A stretch of 16,010 bases of DNA from Bifidobacterium sp. UBA6881 (GCA_002451435.1 DKCF01000028.1:5030-21039); one strand, 5' to 3'; counted from the stretch's first letter, positions 7,737 through 15,272 are shown. Notes: generated from the letters alone by a model not told the origin. A program made the numbers and translations.

Positions 7737-8756
7737 ATGCACATCGTCAAACGAATCGCATCCGCGGGACTGCCGTACTATATGGGAACCGCCGCCCTGC
7801 ACGTCCTCGGCATCGCCCTGCTCGTCGCGGCGTCCCGGCAGGCGCCGATGCTGCTCGGACTGGGATTGCTCGCCTACACGCTGGGACTGCGCCACGCGTT
7901 CGATGCCGACCATATCGCGGCGATCGACAACACCGTGCGCAAGCTCATCCAGCTCAAGCGCGACCCGAACGGCGTCGGATTCTTCTTCTCGCTCGGCCAT
8001 TCGACGATCGTGTTCCTGATGGCGCTGCTGCTGGGTCTTTCCTCCAAATGGGCGCAGGCGCACATGCCGTTCTTCCAGGAGGTCGGCGGCTACATCGGCG
8101 CCACGGTCTCCGGAGTGTTCCTGATTCTCACCGCCGTGTTCAACGCCGTCGTGCTCGTCGACATGGTCCGCGTCTTCCGCTCGATGAAGGGGCATGCGGG
8201 CGCGTATGACGACGGATCCTTCGACGCCATGCTCGACTCGCGCGGCTTCATCTACCGCATCTTCGGCAGGATCTTCGCCTTCGTCGACAAAAGCTGGCAT
8301 GTGTATCCGATCGGCCTGCTGTTCGGCCTGGGATTCGACACCGCCACCGAAGTCGCGTTGCTGGCCATGTCCGCCGGCGCCACGCAGTCCAACATTCCGC
8401 TGTACGGCACGCTGTGCCTGCCGATCCTGTTCGCCGCGGGCATGAACCTCATGGACACCACCGATTCGGTGATGATGTCCGGTGCGTACCAGTGGGCGTT
8501 CGACACCCCGGTGCGCAAGGTGTACTACAACCTGACCATCACCTCCGCGTCGGTGCTCGCCGCGGTGATGATCGGCCTGGTCGAGCTGCTGCAGGTCGCC
8601 GCCACCGCCATGAATCTGCAAAACGGGTTCTGGAATTGGGTGCAGGGCATCGACTTCAACTACCTTGGCTATGCGATGGTCGTGCTGTTCCTCGGCTTCT
8701 GGCTGGTTTCCATGATGATCTGGAAGTACGGCAAGGTCGAACAGCGCTGGTCGTGA
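7737..8756 (+). CDS. Nickel/cobalt permease, NiCoT (HoxN/NixA) family
   Basis: A 339-residue membrane protein that brings Ni2+ (possibly Co2+) into the cell. The NiCoT signature in helix 2 is intact: RHAFDADHI, giving the metal-binding HX4DH pattern at His53, Asp58 and His59. Other family blocks are LGHSTIVF (about 86-93), LGFDTATEVALL, and the stretch AAGMNLMDTTDSVMMSGAYQWAF. About eight membrane segments are expected, with a central cytoplasmic loop around RSMKGHAGAYDDGSFDAML. The start has a near-ideal AAGGAGG site. Its position between urea import and urease genes argues for nickel as the substrate, feeding the UreE/UreG pathway; specificity for Ni over Co cannot be read from sequence. 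It could share a transcript with ureAB, although a hairpin lies between. Confidence 0.94.
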   Translation: MHIVKRIASAGLPYYMGTAALHVLGIALLVAASRQAPMLLGLGLLAYTLGLRHAFDADHIAAIDNTVRKLIQLKRDPNGVGFFFSLGHSTIVFLMALLLGLSSKWAQAHMPFFQEVGGYIGATVSGVFLILTAVFNAVVLVDMVRVFRSMKGHAGAYDDGSFDAMLDSRGFIYRIFGRIFAFVDKSWHVYPIGLLFGLGFDTATEVALLAMSAGATQSNIPLYGTLCLPILFAAGMNLMDTTDSVMMSGAYQWAFDTPVRKVYYNLTITSASVLAAVMIGLVELLQVAATAMNLQNGFWNWVQGIDFNYLGYAMVVLFLGFWLVSMMIWKYGKVEQRWS

Positions 8757-8808
8757 CCTCATACGGCAGACAAGGAATTTTCAAAGACTCACCACCGAGG
8801 ACCGACCG

Positions 8809-8828
8809 CTGGGGAAGCCATTCCCCAG
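8809..8828. terminator. Hairpin between nickel permease and ureAB
   Basis: CTGGGGAA, loop GCCA, TTCCCCAG: perfect 8-bp arms with a 4-base loop. It lies 52 bases after the permease stop and ends 49 bases before the ureAB ATG. No T-run follows, so it may be a weak terminator, an mRNA processing or stability element, or a structure in the ureABC leader. Which of these it is cannot be decided from sequence. Confidence 0.4.
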
Positions 8829-8877
8829 TGATTGATTCCCGACCACATTCGCACAAACACACATTGGGGGCTCTTCC

Positions 8878-9579
8878 ATGAGACTGACACCAAGGGAAAC
8901 CGACAAGCTGCTGCTGCATCTGGCAGGGGAGCTCGCCAAGGAACGCCGCGCGCGCGGCGTGAAACTCAACTACGCGGAAGCCATCGCGCTGATCAGCTCC
9001 GAAGTGGTCGAACGCGCCCGCGAAGGCAAAACCGTCGCGGAACTCATGCAATACGGACGCACCATCGTATCCGCGGACGACGTGATGCCGGGCGTCGCGG
9101 AAATGATTCCGGAAGTCGAAGTCGAAGCGACATTCCCCGACGGCACGAAACTCGTGTCCATCCACAATCCGATCGAAACCACCGAAGAACTCAAACCGGG
9201 CGAGTACATCCCCGCCGACGGCGATCTGGAACTCAACCCCGGTACCACGCCGATCGAAATCGACGTGACCAACACCGCCGACCGACCGATCCAGGTCGGA
9301 TCCCACTTCCACTTCTTCGAAGTCAACAAATACCTGCGATTCGACCGCAAAGCCGCCTACGGCAAGCACCTCGACATCGCGGCCGGCACCGCCGTGCGAT
9401 TCGAACCGGGAGAATCGCACCGCGTCAAACTCATCGATTTCGGCGGCACCCGCGAAATCCACGGATTCAACGCATTGACCGAAGGCAGACTCGACGATCC
9501 GGCCGTGCGCGAAGCCGCATTCGCCCGCGCGAAGGAACGCGGCTTCCTCGGTATCGAAGACGACGGAAAGGACGCGTGA
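8878..9579 (+). CDS. ureAB: Urease gamma/beta subunit fusion (UreAB)
   Basis: A 233-residue protein joining the two small urease subunits. Residues 1-100 are the gamma subunit (UreA): MRLTPRETDKLLLHLAGELA at the start, KLNYAEAIALIS (29-40), and EVEATFPDGTKLVSIHNPI (81-99) at its end. The beta subunit (UreB) begins near residue 106 (KPGEYIPADGDLELNPG) and includes the conserved VTNTADRPIQVGSHFHFFEVN (130-150) and HRVKLIDFGGTREIHGFN (181-198). The linker is only a few residues, like the fused UreA of Helicobacter but arising in a different lineage. It forms the scaffold of the urease trimer with UreC. The start matches the conserved UreA N-terminus; its ribosome site (GGGGG in TTGGGGGCTCTTCC) is unusual and may be weak. 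ureC starts 1 base after its stop. Confidence 0.96.
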   Translation: MRLTPRETDKLLLHLAGELAKERRARGVKLNYAEAIALISSEVVERAREGKTVAELMQYGRTIVSADDVMPGVAEMIPEVEVEATFPDGTKLVSIHNPIETTEELKPGEYIPADGDLELNPGTTPIEIDVTNTADRPIQVGSHFHFFEVNKYLRFDRKAAYGKHLDIAAGTAVRFEPGESHRVKLIDFGGTREIHGFNALTEGRLDDPAVREAAFARAKERGFLGIEDDGKDA

Positions 9580-9580
9580 C

Positions 9581-11302
9581 ATGAAAACCATCACCCGACG
9601 CGACTACGCGGGCATGTTCGGACCGACCACAGGCGACCGTGTGCGGCTTGGCGACACCAATCTGCTCATCGAAGTCGAAAAGGACTACACGCATTACGGC
9701 GACGAACTGAAATTCGGCGGCGGCAAATCCTTCCGTGATGGCATGGGACAATCCTCCGTGCAATCCGACGCCACCTCGCCGGACACCGTCATCACCAACG
9801 CCCTCATCGTCGACTACACCGGCATCTACAAAGCCGACATCGGCATCAAAGACGGCAAAATCAGCGCGATCGGCAAAGCAGGCAATCCGCAGACCATGGA
9901 CGGCGTCACGCCCGGACTGGAAGTCGGCTCCGGCACCGAAGCCATCGCGGGCGAAGGACTCATCCTCACCGCGGGCGGACTGGACACGCACATCCACTTC
10001 ATCGCGCCGCAACAGGTGCGCACGGCGCTCGCCGGCGGCGTGACCACCATGGTGGGCGGCGGCACCGGTCCCGCGGACGGCACCAACGCCACCACCTGCT
10101 CGCCGGGCGCGTTCCATCTTTCGCGGATGATCGAGGCGGCCGAGGCATTGCCGGTCAACATCGCATATCTCGGCAAGGGCAACGGTTCCACGGCGGAACC
10201 GTTGCGTGAGCAGATTCGCGCTGGCGCTGCCGGTCTGAAGATCCACGAGGATTGGGGCGCGACGCCCGCCGTGATCGACACCTGTCTCGGCGTCGCCGAC
10301 GAAATGGACGTGCAGGTCGCCATCCACACCGACACCCTGAACGAGGGCGGCTGCGTGGAAGACACCATCGCCGCGCTCAAGGGGCGTACCATCCACACGT
10401 ACCATACGGAAGGCGCCGGCGGCGGCCACGCGCCCGACATCATCCGCGCGGCGAGCTTCCCGAACGTGCTGCCGAGCTCCACGAATCCGACCATGCCGTT
10501 CACACGCAACACCATCGACGAGCATCTCGACATGATGATGGTCACGCATCACCTCGACCGCCATGTGCCCGAAGACATCGCCTTCGCGGATTCGCGCATC
10601 CGCCCGGAGACCATCGGCGCGGAGGACGTGCTGCACGATATGGGACTGATCTCCATGATGAGCTCCGATTCCCAGGCGATGGGCCGCGTCGGCGAGGTCA
10701 TCACCCGCACATGGCAGACCGCCGACAAGATGAAGAAGCAGCGCGGTCCGTTGCCGGAGGATGAGCACGACAACAACCGCAACGACAACTTCCGCGTGAA
10801 GCGGTACGTGTCGAAATACACCATCAATCCGGCCATCACGCACGGCATCTCCGACTACGTCGGTTCCGTGGAAGTCGGCAAAATGGCGGATCTGGTGCTG
10901 TGGCAGCCCGCATTGTTCGGCGCGAAGCCGGAAATGGTGATCAAGGGCGGCTCGATTCTGTTCGCCCGCATGGGCGATGCGAACGCGTCCATCCCGACGC
11001 CGGAGCCGGTGCTGTACCGCGACATGTTCGGCGCCACCGGCAAGGCGCTCGGCTCGTCCTGCGCGACATTCGTCTCGCAAGCCGCGTACGACGCCGACAT
11101 CAAGGGGCGTTTGGGCCTGTCGCGTGCGGTGCTTCCGGTGCGCCGTTGCCGCACGATCGGCAAGAAGGATCTGAAGTTCAATGACACGATCGCCGACATC
11201 CGCGTGAATCCGGAGACGTTCCAGGTGAGCGTCGACGGCGAGCCGGTGTACAGCGATCCGGCCACGGAACTGCCGCTGGCGCAGCGATACTTCCTGTTCT
11301 GA
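9581..11302 (+). CDS. ureC: Urease alpha subunit UreC (catalytic)
   Basis: The catalytic subunit (573 aa, normal length) that hydrolyses urea to ammonia and carbamate using two nickel ions. Nickel ligands are all present: His137 and His139 (THIHF), carbamylated Lys220 with substrate-binding His222 (GLKIHEDWG), His249 (AIHTDT), His275 (TYHTEG) and Asp363 (SSDSQ). The mobile flap reads MVTHHLDRHVPEDIAF: the catalytic His323 is kept, but the residue usually Cys (Cys319 in Klebsiella) is Thr322, codon ACG at 10544-10546. ATG 9581 follows a GGAAAGGA ribosome site inside the end of ureAB, so the two are coupled. It is last in the plus-strand run; the accessory operon converges on it. The enzyme should be active, with an altered response to thiol reagents. 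Confidence 0.97.
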   Translation: MKTITRRDYAGMFGPTTGDRVRLGDTNLLIEVEKDYTHYGDELKFGGGKSFRDGMGQSSVQSDATSPDTVITNALIVDYTGIYKADIGIKDGKISAIGKAGNPQTMDGVTPGLEVGSGTEAIAGEGLILTAGGLDTHIHFIAPQQVRTALAGGVTTMVGGGTGPADGTNATTCSPGAFHLSRMIEAAEALPVNIAYLGKGNGSTAEPLREQIRAGAAGLKIHEDWGATPAVIDTCLGVADEMDVQVAIHTDTLNEGGCVEDTIAALKGRTIHTYHTEGAGGGHAPDIIRAASFPNVLPSSTNPTMPFTRNTIDEHLDMMMVTHHLDRHVPEDIAFADSRIRPETIGAEDVLHDMGLISMMSSDSQAMGRVGEVITRTWQTADKMKKQRGPLPEDEHDNNRNDNFRVKRYVSKYTINPAITHGISDYVGSVEVGKMADLVLWQPALFGAKPEMVIKGGSILFARMGDANASIPTPEPVLYRDMFGATGKALGSSCATFVSQAAYDADIKGRLGLSRAVLPVRRCRTIGKKDLKFNDTIADIRVNPETFQVSVDGEPVYSDPATELPLAQRYFLF

Positions 11303-11372
11303 TTTTGTTTGGTTGCGTCGGTTGCTCCGATTGCTCGGATGGTGCCGGCCGCTTGATTGCACCGGCCATTCT

Positions 11373-11413
11373 GGGCAATGTCGCGTTGGATTAGAAGAGC
11401 GGCGACATTGCCC
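11373..11413. terminator. Hairpin between convergent ureC and ureD (likely bidirectional terminator)
   Basis: GGGCAATGTCGC (11373-11384) and GCGACATTGCCC (11402-11413) are perfect 12-bp complementary arms with a 17-base loop. The hairpin lies in the 137-base gap between the ureC stop and the ureD stop, where transcription from both strands must end. No strong T-run flanks it, so it is not a textbook intrinsic terminator, but its position and symmetry support the call. Confidence 0.6.
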
Positions 11414-11439
11414 GGAACGGTGCTTTCGCGCACTGGGCC

Positions 11440-12330
11440 TCAGCGCACCAGACCGGCAACGTCACTGATGAAATCGAACGCCTCGTCGCCGCGCGCGGTG
11501 AGCAATCGCACCGCGATGCCGTTCACTTGGCGGCTCACGCCGAGTTCCCCATGGAATCCATGATCCTCGGCATAGCCGCGGATATTGGTAATCAGTGCGT
11601 CCTCGGCGGCGGTGCGGTCCGTTTGCTCGTCGCCGCGGATGCCGGAGCCTTGCCCGCCTTGTTGCGGCAGGTGGATGTACGCCATGCCGCAATGCGTGTA
11701 TTCGCGCCACATCGCCATCTCCGTGTAATCGAACCGTTCCGGCTCCAATAGCAGACGATCGGCGAACGCCAATCGTGGAATCGGCTGCCCGGCATCGTTG
11801 CGCGGGCGTCCGCGATGGGGCGCGCGGGAATTCGAATCGTCCGGATAATCCACGTATATGCGCAAGGTGTTCGAAAATCGGCGCATCCGCCATATTTCGC
11901 CCATGCCGACGCGCCCGCAGGTCACCACGTCCGCATACACGAATGTGGACTCCGGGCTGATATGCGCGGTCGTGACGTTCGAGAACGTCGAATGCGCGAA
12001 AGGAATCACCGGAAACGGCAGGAACACGGCCTTGGCGTCGCCCTGCACGGTCAGGTCGATGGTGCGCTTCGCCTCGCCGTCCGCGGTGTCGAGCACCTTT
12101 TCATAGCTTTGCGTCTGCATGGTGGTGTCGGTGCCCGCGCCGAACGTGCAGTAGATATGCGCGATATCGCCTTTGAGGAAGCCGGGGGAGGCGAGCATGA
12201 CCATGCAATCCGTGTGCGCGTCATGGTGAAACGGCGTCATCAATTTGAATGGCGCCTCGAAATACAGGTCGTCCACTTTGGTGCGCCCATGGCGGAACGC
12301 GGTGGTCATGCGGAATGTGCTTTCCGGCAT
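11440..12330 (-). CDS. ureD: Urease accessory protein UreD (UreH)
   Basis: A 296-residue scaffold protein that binds apo-urease and, with UreF and UreG, lets nickel reach the active site. UreD features are SPGFLKGDIAHIYCTFGAGTDTTMQTQSYEKVL in the N-terminal third, matching the family pattern NP(A/G)GGxxxGD...TTQxxxKV. The core block VIPFAHSTFSNVTTAHISPES and the GRVGMGEIWRMRRFSNTLRIY stretch follow. The ATG at 12330 is preceded by GGGGAGG at good spacing; the 22 codons upstream in frame look non-coding. The family is poorly conserved, and the call also rests on context. It is the last gene of ureEFGD, 182 bases after ureG, a larger gap than the others. It converges on ureC. Confidence 0.9.
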   Translation of the reverse strand: MPESTFRMTTAFRHGRTKVDDLYFEAPFKLMTPFHHDAHTDCMVMLASPGFLKGDIAHIYCTFGAGTDTTMQTQSYEKVLDTADGEAKRTIDLTVQGDAKAVFLPFPVIPFAHSTFSNVTTAHISPESTFVYADVVTCGRVGMGEIWRMRRFSNTLRIYVDYPDDSNSRAPHRGRPRNDAGQPIPRLAFADRLLLEPERFDYTEMAMWREYTHCGMAYIHLPQQGGQGSGIRGDEQTDRTAAEDALITNIRGYAEDHGFHGELGVSRQVNGIAVRLLTARGDEAFDFISDVAGLVR

Positions 12331-12512
12331 TGTGCCTCCCCGGTTGCGATTGCGTGTTTTGCGGGATGTTCGATGAGATGATTGCCCGTGCCGCAAAACG
12401 TTGCCGTATATGCGGCGGTGCGTCGCAAGCCAGTCGAACGCGTGGTATGTGATTCGGTGTGATTCTGTACGATTCGGACACGCGCGTTCGGCCGGCGATC
12501 ATCGGCGCGCGG

Positions 12513-13124
12513 TCATTGCATGTCTTCGAACAGCACCGACTTCTTGATCCAGTCGATGACGTCGTCGACGCCCTTGTCGTTCATCAGGTCGGTGAAGATG
12601 TACGGACGGCCGTTGCGCATCTTCTCCGAATCGCGGGCCATGACGTTGAGGTCGGCGTGCACGAGGTCGGCGATGTCGGTTTTGTTGATGACCAGCAGGT
12701 CGGAGCGCGTGACGCCAGGGCCGCCCTTGCGCGGGATCTTGTCGCCTTCGTCGGTGGCGATCACATAGATGGTCGCGTCGGCGAGATCCGGGCTGAACGT
12801 CGCCGACAGGTTGTCGCCGCCGGATTCCACGAAGATGATGTCCACATCGGGATGGGATTCGGCCATGGCCTCGCAGGCTTCCAGATTCATCGAGCAGTCC
12901 TCGCGGATGGCGGTGTGCGGGCAACCGCCGGTTTCGACGCCGACGATGCGGTCCTCGGGCAGGCGCGAGTTGGCGATCAGGAACTCCGCGTCCTCCTTGG
13001 TGTAGATGTCGTTGGTGACCACGCAGATGCTGTAATCGTCGGCCATTTTGCGGGTCAGTCGTTCGATCAGCGCGGTTTTGCCGGATCCGACCGGGCCGGC
13101 GATTCCGATACGTACGTAGCTCAT
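12513..13124 (-). CDS. ureG: Urease accessory GTPase UreG
   Basis: A 203-residue SIMIBI-class GTPase whose GTP hydrolysis drives nickel delivery to urease. Visible motifs are P-loop GPVGSGKT (10-17), the nickel-binding CPH motif in GGCPHTAIR (68-70), the ESGGDNLSATFSP block (100-112), GDKIPRKGGPG (127-137) and the guanine-specificity motif NKTD (147-150). The ATG at 13124 gives the canonical start SYVRIGIAGPVGSGKT and has an AAAGGAAA ribosome site; 16 upstream in-frame codons are not conserved and are left out. It follows ureF by 73 bases and precedes ureD. Length and every key residue fit the family. Confidence 0.97.
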   Translation of the reverse strand: MSYVRIGIAGPVGSGKTALIERLTRKMADDYSICVVTNDIYTKEDAEFLIANSRLPEDRIVGVETGGCPHTAIREDCSMNLEACEAMAESHPDVDIIFVESGGDNLSATFSPDLADATIYVIATDEGDKIPRKGGPGVTRSDLLVINKTDIADLVHADLNVMARDSEKMRNGRPYIFTDLMNDKGVDDVIDWIKKSVLFEDMQ

Positions 13125-13197
13125 GGTGTTTCCTTTCGTTGAAGGTTGTGTGGTTGGTCTGGATGCGTCCAATCGATTTGGGTTGGCTGATACTTGA

Positions 13198-14178
13198 TCA
13201 GCTCATGTACAGACGTGAGTACAAGGTTTCGTGCTGCATCGCGGCGATGTCGATATACGCTCCGGAGATGCCGAGGTCGTCGGGTTTGAGCGTGAACGCG
13301 AGATCCACCGCCGCGACGATTTCGGAGCGTGCGCGGTTGAGCGCCACCTGGCCGGCGAACTGGCTGATCGGCACGGCTTTCACCGCGCAGACGGTCAATG
13401 CGCTCAGCAGCGAATAGCAGTACGTCACCGCAGCTTCGCGCAATGATGGCGCGCGATCCGCCGCGAACAGACCCATGGCGATGCTGTGCAGTCCGAGGCA
13501 TGTTCCATTGTCGATGAGCCGCTTGTAACGGTCGAGGTGCGGGATTGTGCGGGGTGCGGCATTTGCGGAATGTGGCATTCGCCGCGACTGGTTGCGTGCC
13601 GTTATGCCGGATGCCATTGCGCCGGGAGCCGACGAGGTGGAAGCCGTTTCGCAGTGCGGTGCCGTGTCGGGCGACGCTGTGCTGGACGTTGCCGTATCGC
13701 GCATGAGCGTCATCGACTTCGGTTTGTTCGTCTTTCCGGTTTTTGATGGCGGAACGTGCCGCGCATCTCGTGCGTCGGCGGGCTGCAGCGGCCGCTCTTC
13801 CATCTGATCGGCCAGTTTGATCATGCGCTTGCACATGCGCGTCTGCCCATCGCGGATTTCCCTTGCGGACTGCAATGCCGCGCACAGCGCGTCCAAGTCG
13901 GCGATTTTCCGGTCGAAACCGGCGTCGGAGACCCTGCCGTCCATGGCGATTTTGCCGGCGATCACCATTTGTCCGATTTCGCGGTATGCGGCGACCTCGA
14001 GATAGTTCTTGAGATACTGTTCGAAATCGCCGGAAGTCCGCAGAAAATCGCGCTGCACGAAGGTCTCCATGCCGTTGGACAGCGCGAACGCGCCAACGGG
14101 GAATACGCTGTCGCATACCTGCAGCACCGACAGACGGCGCATCTCGCGCTCGTCGGCGGAATAATCCGTATGGTTCAT
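13198..14178 (-). CDS. ureF: Urease accessory protein UreF with a large central insert
   Basis: UreF bridges UreD and UreG in the activation complex. The N-terminal part (LSVLQVCDSVFPVGAFALSNGMETFVQ, residues 16-42) is the family hallmark, and the C-terminal part has the matching block YCYSLLSALTVCAVKAVPISQFAGQVAL (253-280). The protein is 326 aa against the usual 220-240. The excess is an insert at about residues 126-214 (bases about 13537-13803), rich in Ser, Thr, Ala, Pro, Arg and Lys and without hydrophobic pattern. The reading frame is open throughout, so no frameshift needs to be invoked. The insert falls before the helix that normally follows the mid-protein loop. ATG 14178 has GAGGAAG upstream. 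A parS-like site lies between it and ureE. Confidence 0.92.
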   Translation of the reverse strand: MNHTDYSADEREMRRLSVLQVCDSVFPVGAFALSNGMETFVQRDFLRTSGDFEQYLKNYLEVAAYREIGQMVIAGKIAMDGRVSDAGFDRKIADLDALCAALQSAREIRDGQTRMCKRMIKLADQMEERPLQPADARDARHVPPSKTGKTNKPKSMTLMRDTATSSTASPDTAPHCETASTSSAPGAMASGITARNQSRRMPHSANAAPRTIPHLDRYKRLIDNGTCLGLHSIAMGLFAADRAPSLREAAVTYCYSLLSALTVCAVKAVPISQFAGQVALNRARSEIVAAVDLAFTLKPDDLGISGAYIDIAAMQHETLYSRLYMS

Positions 14179-14202
14179 GGCTTCCTCGATGTTTTCCGTG
14201 CA

Positions 14203-14218
14203 TGTTTCACGTGAAACA
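14203..14218. promoter_or_regulatory. Second parS-like ParB binding site (TGTTTCACGTGAAACA)
   Basis: The same 16-bp core as at 7625-7640, here within a longer perfect palindrome of 22 bp (14200-14221). It lies in the 69-base gap between the ureE stop and the ureF start, about 24 bases upstream of the ureF ATG and thus inside the accessory operon transcript. The match to the conserved chromosomal parS consensus is exact; binding is inferred. Confidence 0.87.
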
Positions 14219-14247
14219 TGCGATGTGTGACATGGTCGGGGCCGTGT

Positions 14248-14934
14248 TCAGTGCGTGTGCCAGGTGTGGCCGCCGTCATGGGAGTGCATGCCATCCGCGC
14301 GGTGCAGCACGCCGTTCATTTCGTAAACGCCGTCGGAATCGTGCATGTGCCCGGAATCGTGTCCGGCATCATGTGCATGATGATGCTCGTGGTTTTCGGG
14401 AGCCTCGTGGGAGTGGGGGATGTGCCGTTCCGCTTCCTCCTGCTCCTCGGCCAGATCGCCGGTGGTTTTGTTCGTGCCCGGCACGATGGTGCCCGAACCG
14501 GCGTGCGCCTTGACGATGAGGAATCCGTCGAAACCACCCTCGACGATGTGCGGCTCGAAGCCGATCTTCTTGGTGTATTCCATCGTCGGATGGTCGTAAG
14601 GCACCAGAACGCGGTCATCCTCTACTTTCAGGCTCAGATGGCGATTGCCCAGTTCGAAGCACAGACGGCCCATCTCCTTCATCGTATGGACAGGAATCTC
14701 GATGAGCTGCGCGGTGCGGATGCGCGCGAAATACCGCTTGTCATCGGTTTCGGCAAGCACATCGCCGTCCTTGATGGTCTTGCCGACGGCGATGCCGAAT
14801 TCGGTGCCGTCTTCGGCCACTTTGCGCATACGCTTTTTGTCGGTTTCGAACCACTCGAACTCGATGGGGACGTTGAGCTTGCCGTCGGAGAACGAATCGG
14901 AAATAATATTGCCGGAAATTCGGTTGGCGATCAT
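14248..14934 (-). CDS. ureE: Urease accessory nickel chaperone UreE with His-rich tail
   Basis: A 228-residue metallochaperone that supplies Ni2+ to the UreD/F/G complex. The N-terminal peptide-binding domain covers about residues 1-78, with IEFEWFETDKKRMRKVAEDGTEFGI. The metal-binding domain has the conserved GNRHLSL, whose His99 is the expected dimer-interface nickel ligand, and DDRVLVPYDHPTMEY (106-120). The tail from residue 170 on holds 17 His in 59 residues, in clusters such as HEHHHAHD, HDSGHMHD and HTWHTH; it should bind several extra nickel ions. I chose the ATG at 14934 (IANRISGNIIS) with AAAGGCGG upstream; in-frame ATGs at 14955 and 14982 are possible. It is first in ureEFGD. Confidence 0.94.
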   Translation of the reverse strand: MIANRISGNIISDSFSDGKLNVPIEFEWFETDKKRMRKVAEDGTEFGIAVGKTIKDGDVLAETDDKRYFARIRTAQLIEIPVHTMKEMGRLCFELGNRHLSLKVEDDRVLVPYDHPTMEYTKKIGFEPHIVEGGFDGFLIVKAHAGSGTIVPGTNKTTGDLAEEQEEAERHIPHSHEAPENHEHHHAHDAGHDSGHMHDSDGVYEMNGVLHRADGMHSHDGGHTWHTH

Positions 14935-15272
14935 TCGCTTACTGCCGCCTTTCATTCGTGGCTGTCGATATAACGTGCACACACGCTAGCCATGAAAAAG
15001 CGCAAAAATGTAAACGTCAGGAAACGGCTGTCGAAACACGTTCCGCCAATGGTGGGGCAACCCGTCGTTCCGGCTGAAACCGCGTCTGCCGATTGCCCAT
15101 AGGCGGCTATGCCAGACTTTGCCTGCCAAGGTAAGGTGCATCGCCATCCGTGATCCAGCTGTTCCGTCAGCTGGATCACGGTGTTTGCTGACAGGCTGCG
15201 CGGCCTCGTCGGTCGGCATCGACGGGGCCGCGGGAATGCCGGATCGCTCCGGCGTGGAGCCCAGCGTGGAAT
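14935..15272. other. Intergenic region upstream of ureE (338 bases)
   Basis: No credible gene: the short open frames here lack ribosome sites and family features. It should hold the ureEFGD promoter. On the minus strand a TTATAT (plus-strand bases 14968-14973) lies 34 bases before the ureE ATG and could be a -10 box, but no good -35 pairs with it. The region also holds the strong hairpin at 15148-15181. Otherwise I see nothing recognisable. Confidence 0.4.
15148..15181. terminator. 14-bp-arm hairpin downstream of the aldo/keto reductase
   Basis: CCGTGATCCAGCTG, loop TTCCGT, CAGCTGGATCACGG: a perfect 14-bp stem. It lies 91 bases downstream of the reductase stop on the minus strand and 214 bases upstream of ureE, so it most likely separates the two transcripts. 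There is no T-run on the minus-strand 3' side, so termination efficiency is uncertain. Confidence 0.6.

Noticed and set aside
9467..11362. 631-codon open frame antisense to ureC
   Set aside because: It mirrors the codon periodicity of a high-GC gene, has low-complexity Arg/His/Gly-rich content, and UreC on the other strand is unmistakable.
13537..13803. UreF central segment as a frameshift or an inserted mobile element
   Set aside because: The frame is continuous on both sides, and I saw no terminal repeats, duplicated target site or transposase.
14202..14973. Plus-strand frames starting in the second parS site (beginning MFHVKH)
   Set aside because: The apparent start is the palindrome itself; the rest is antisense to ureE.
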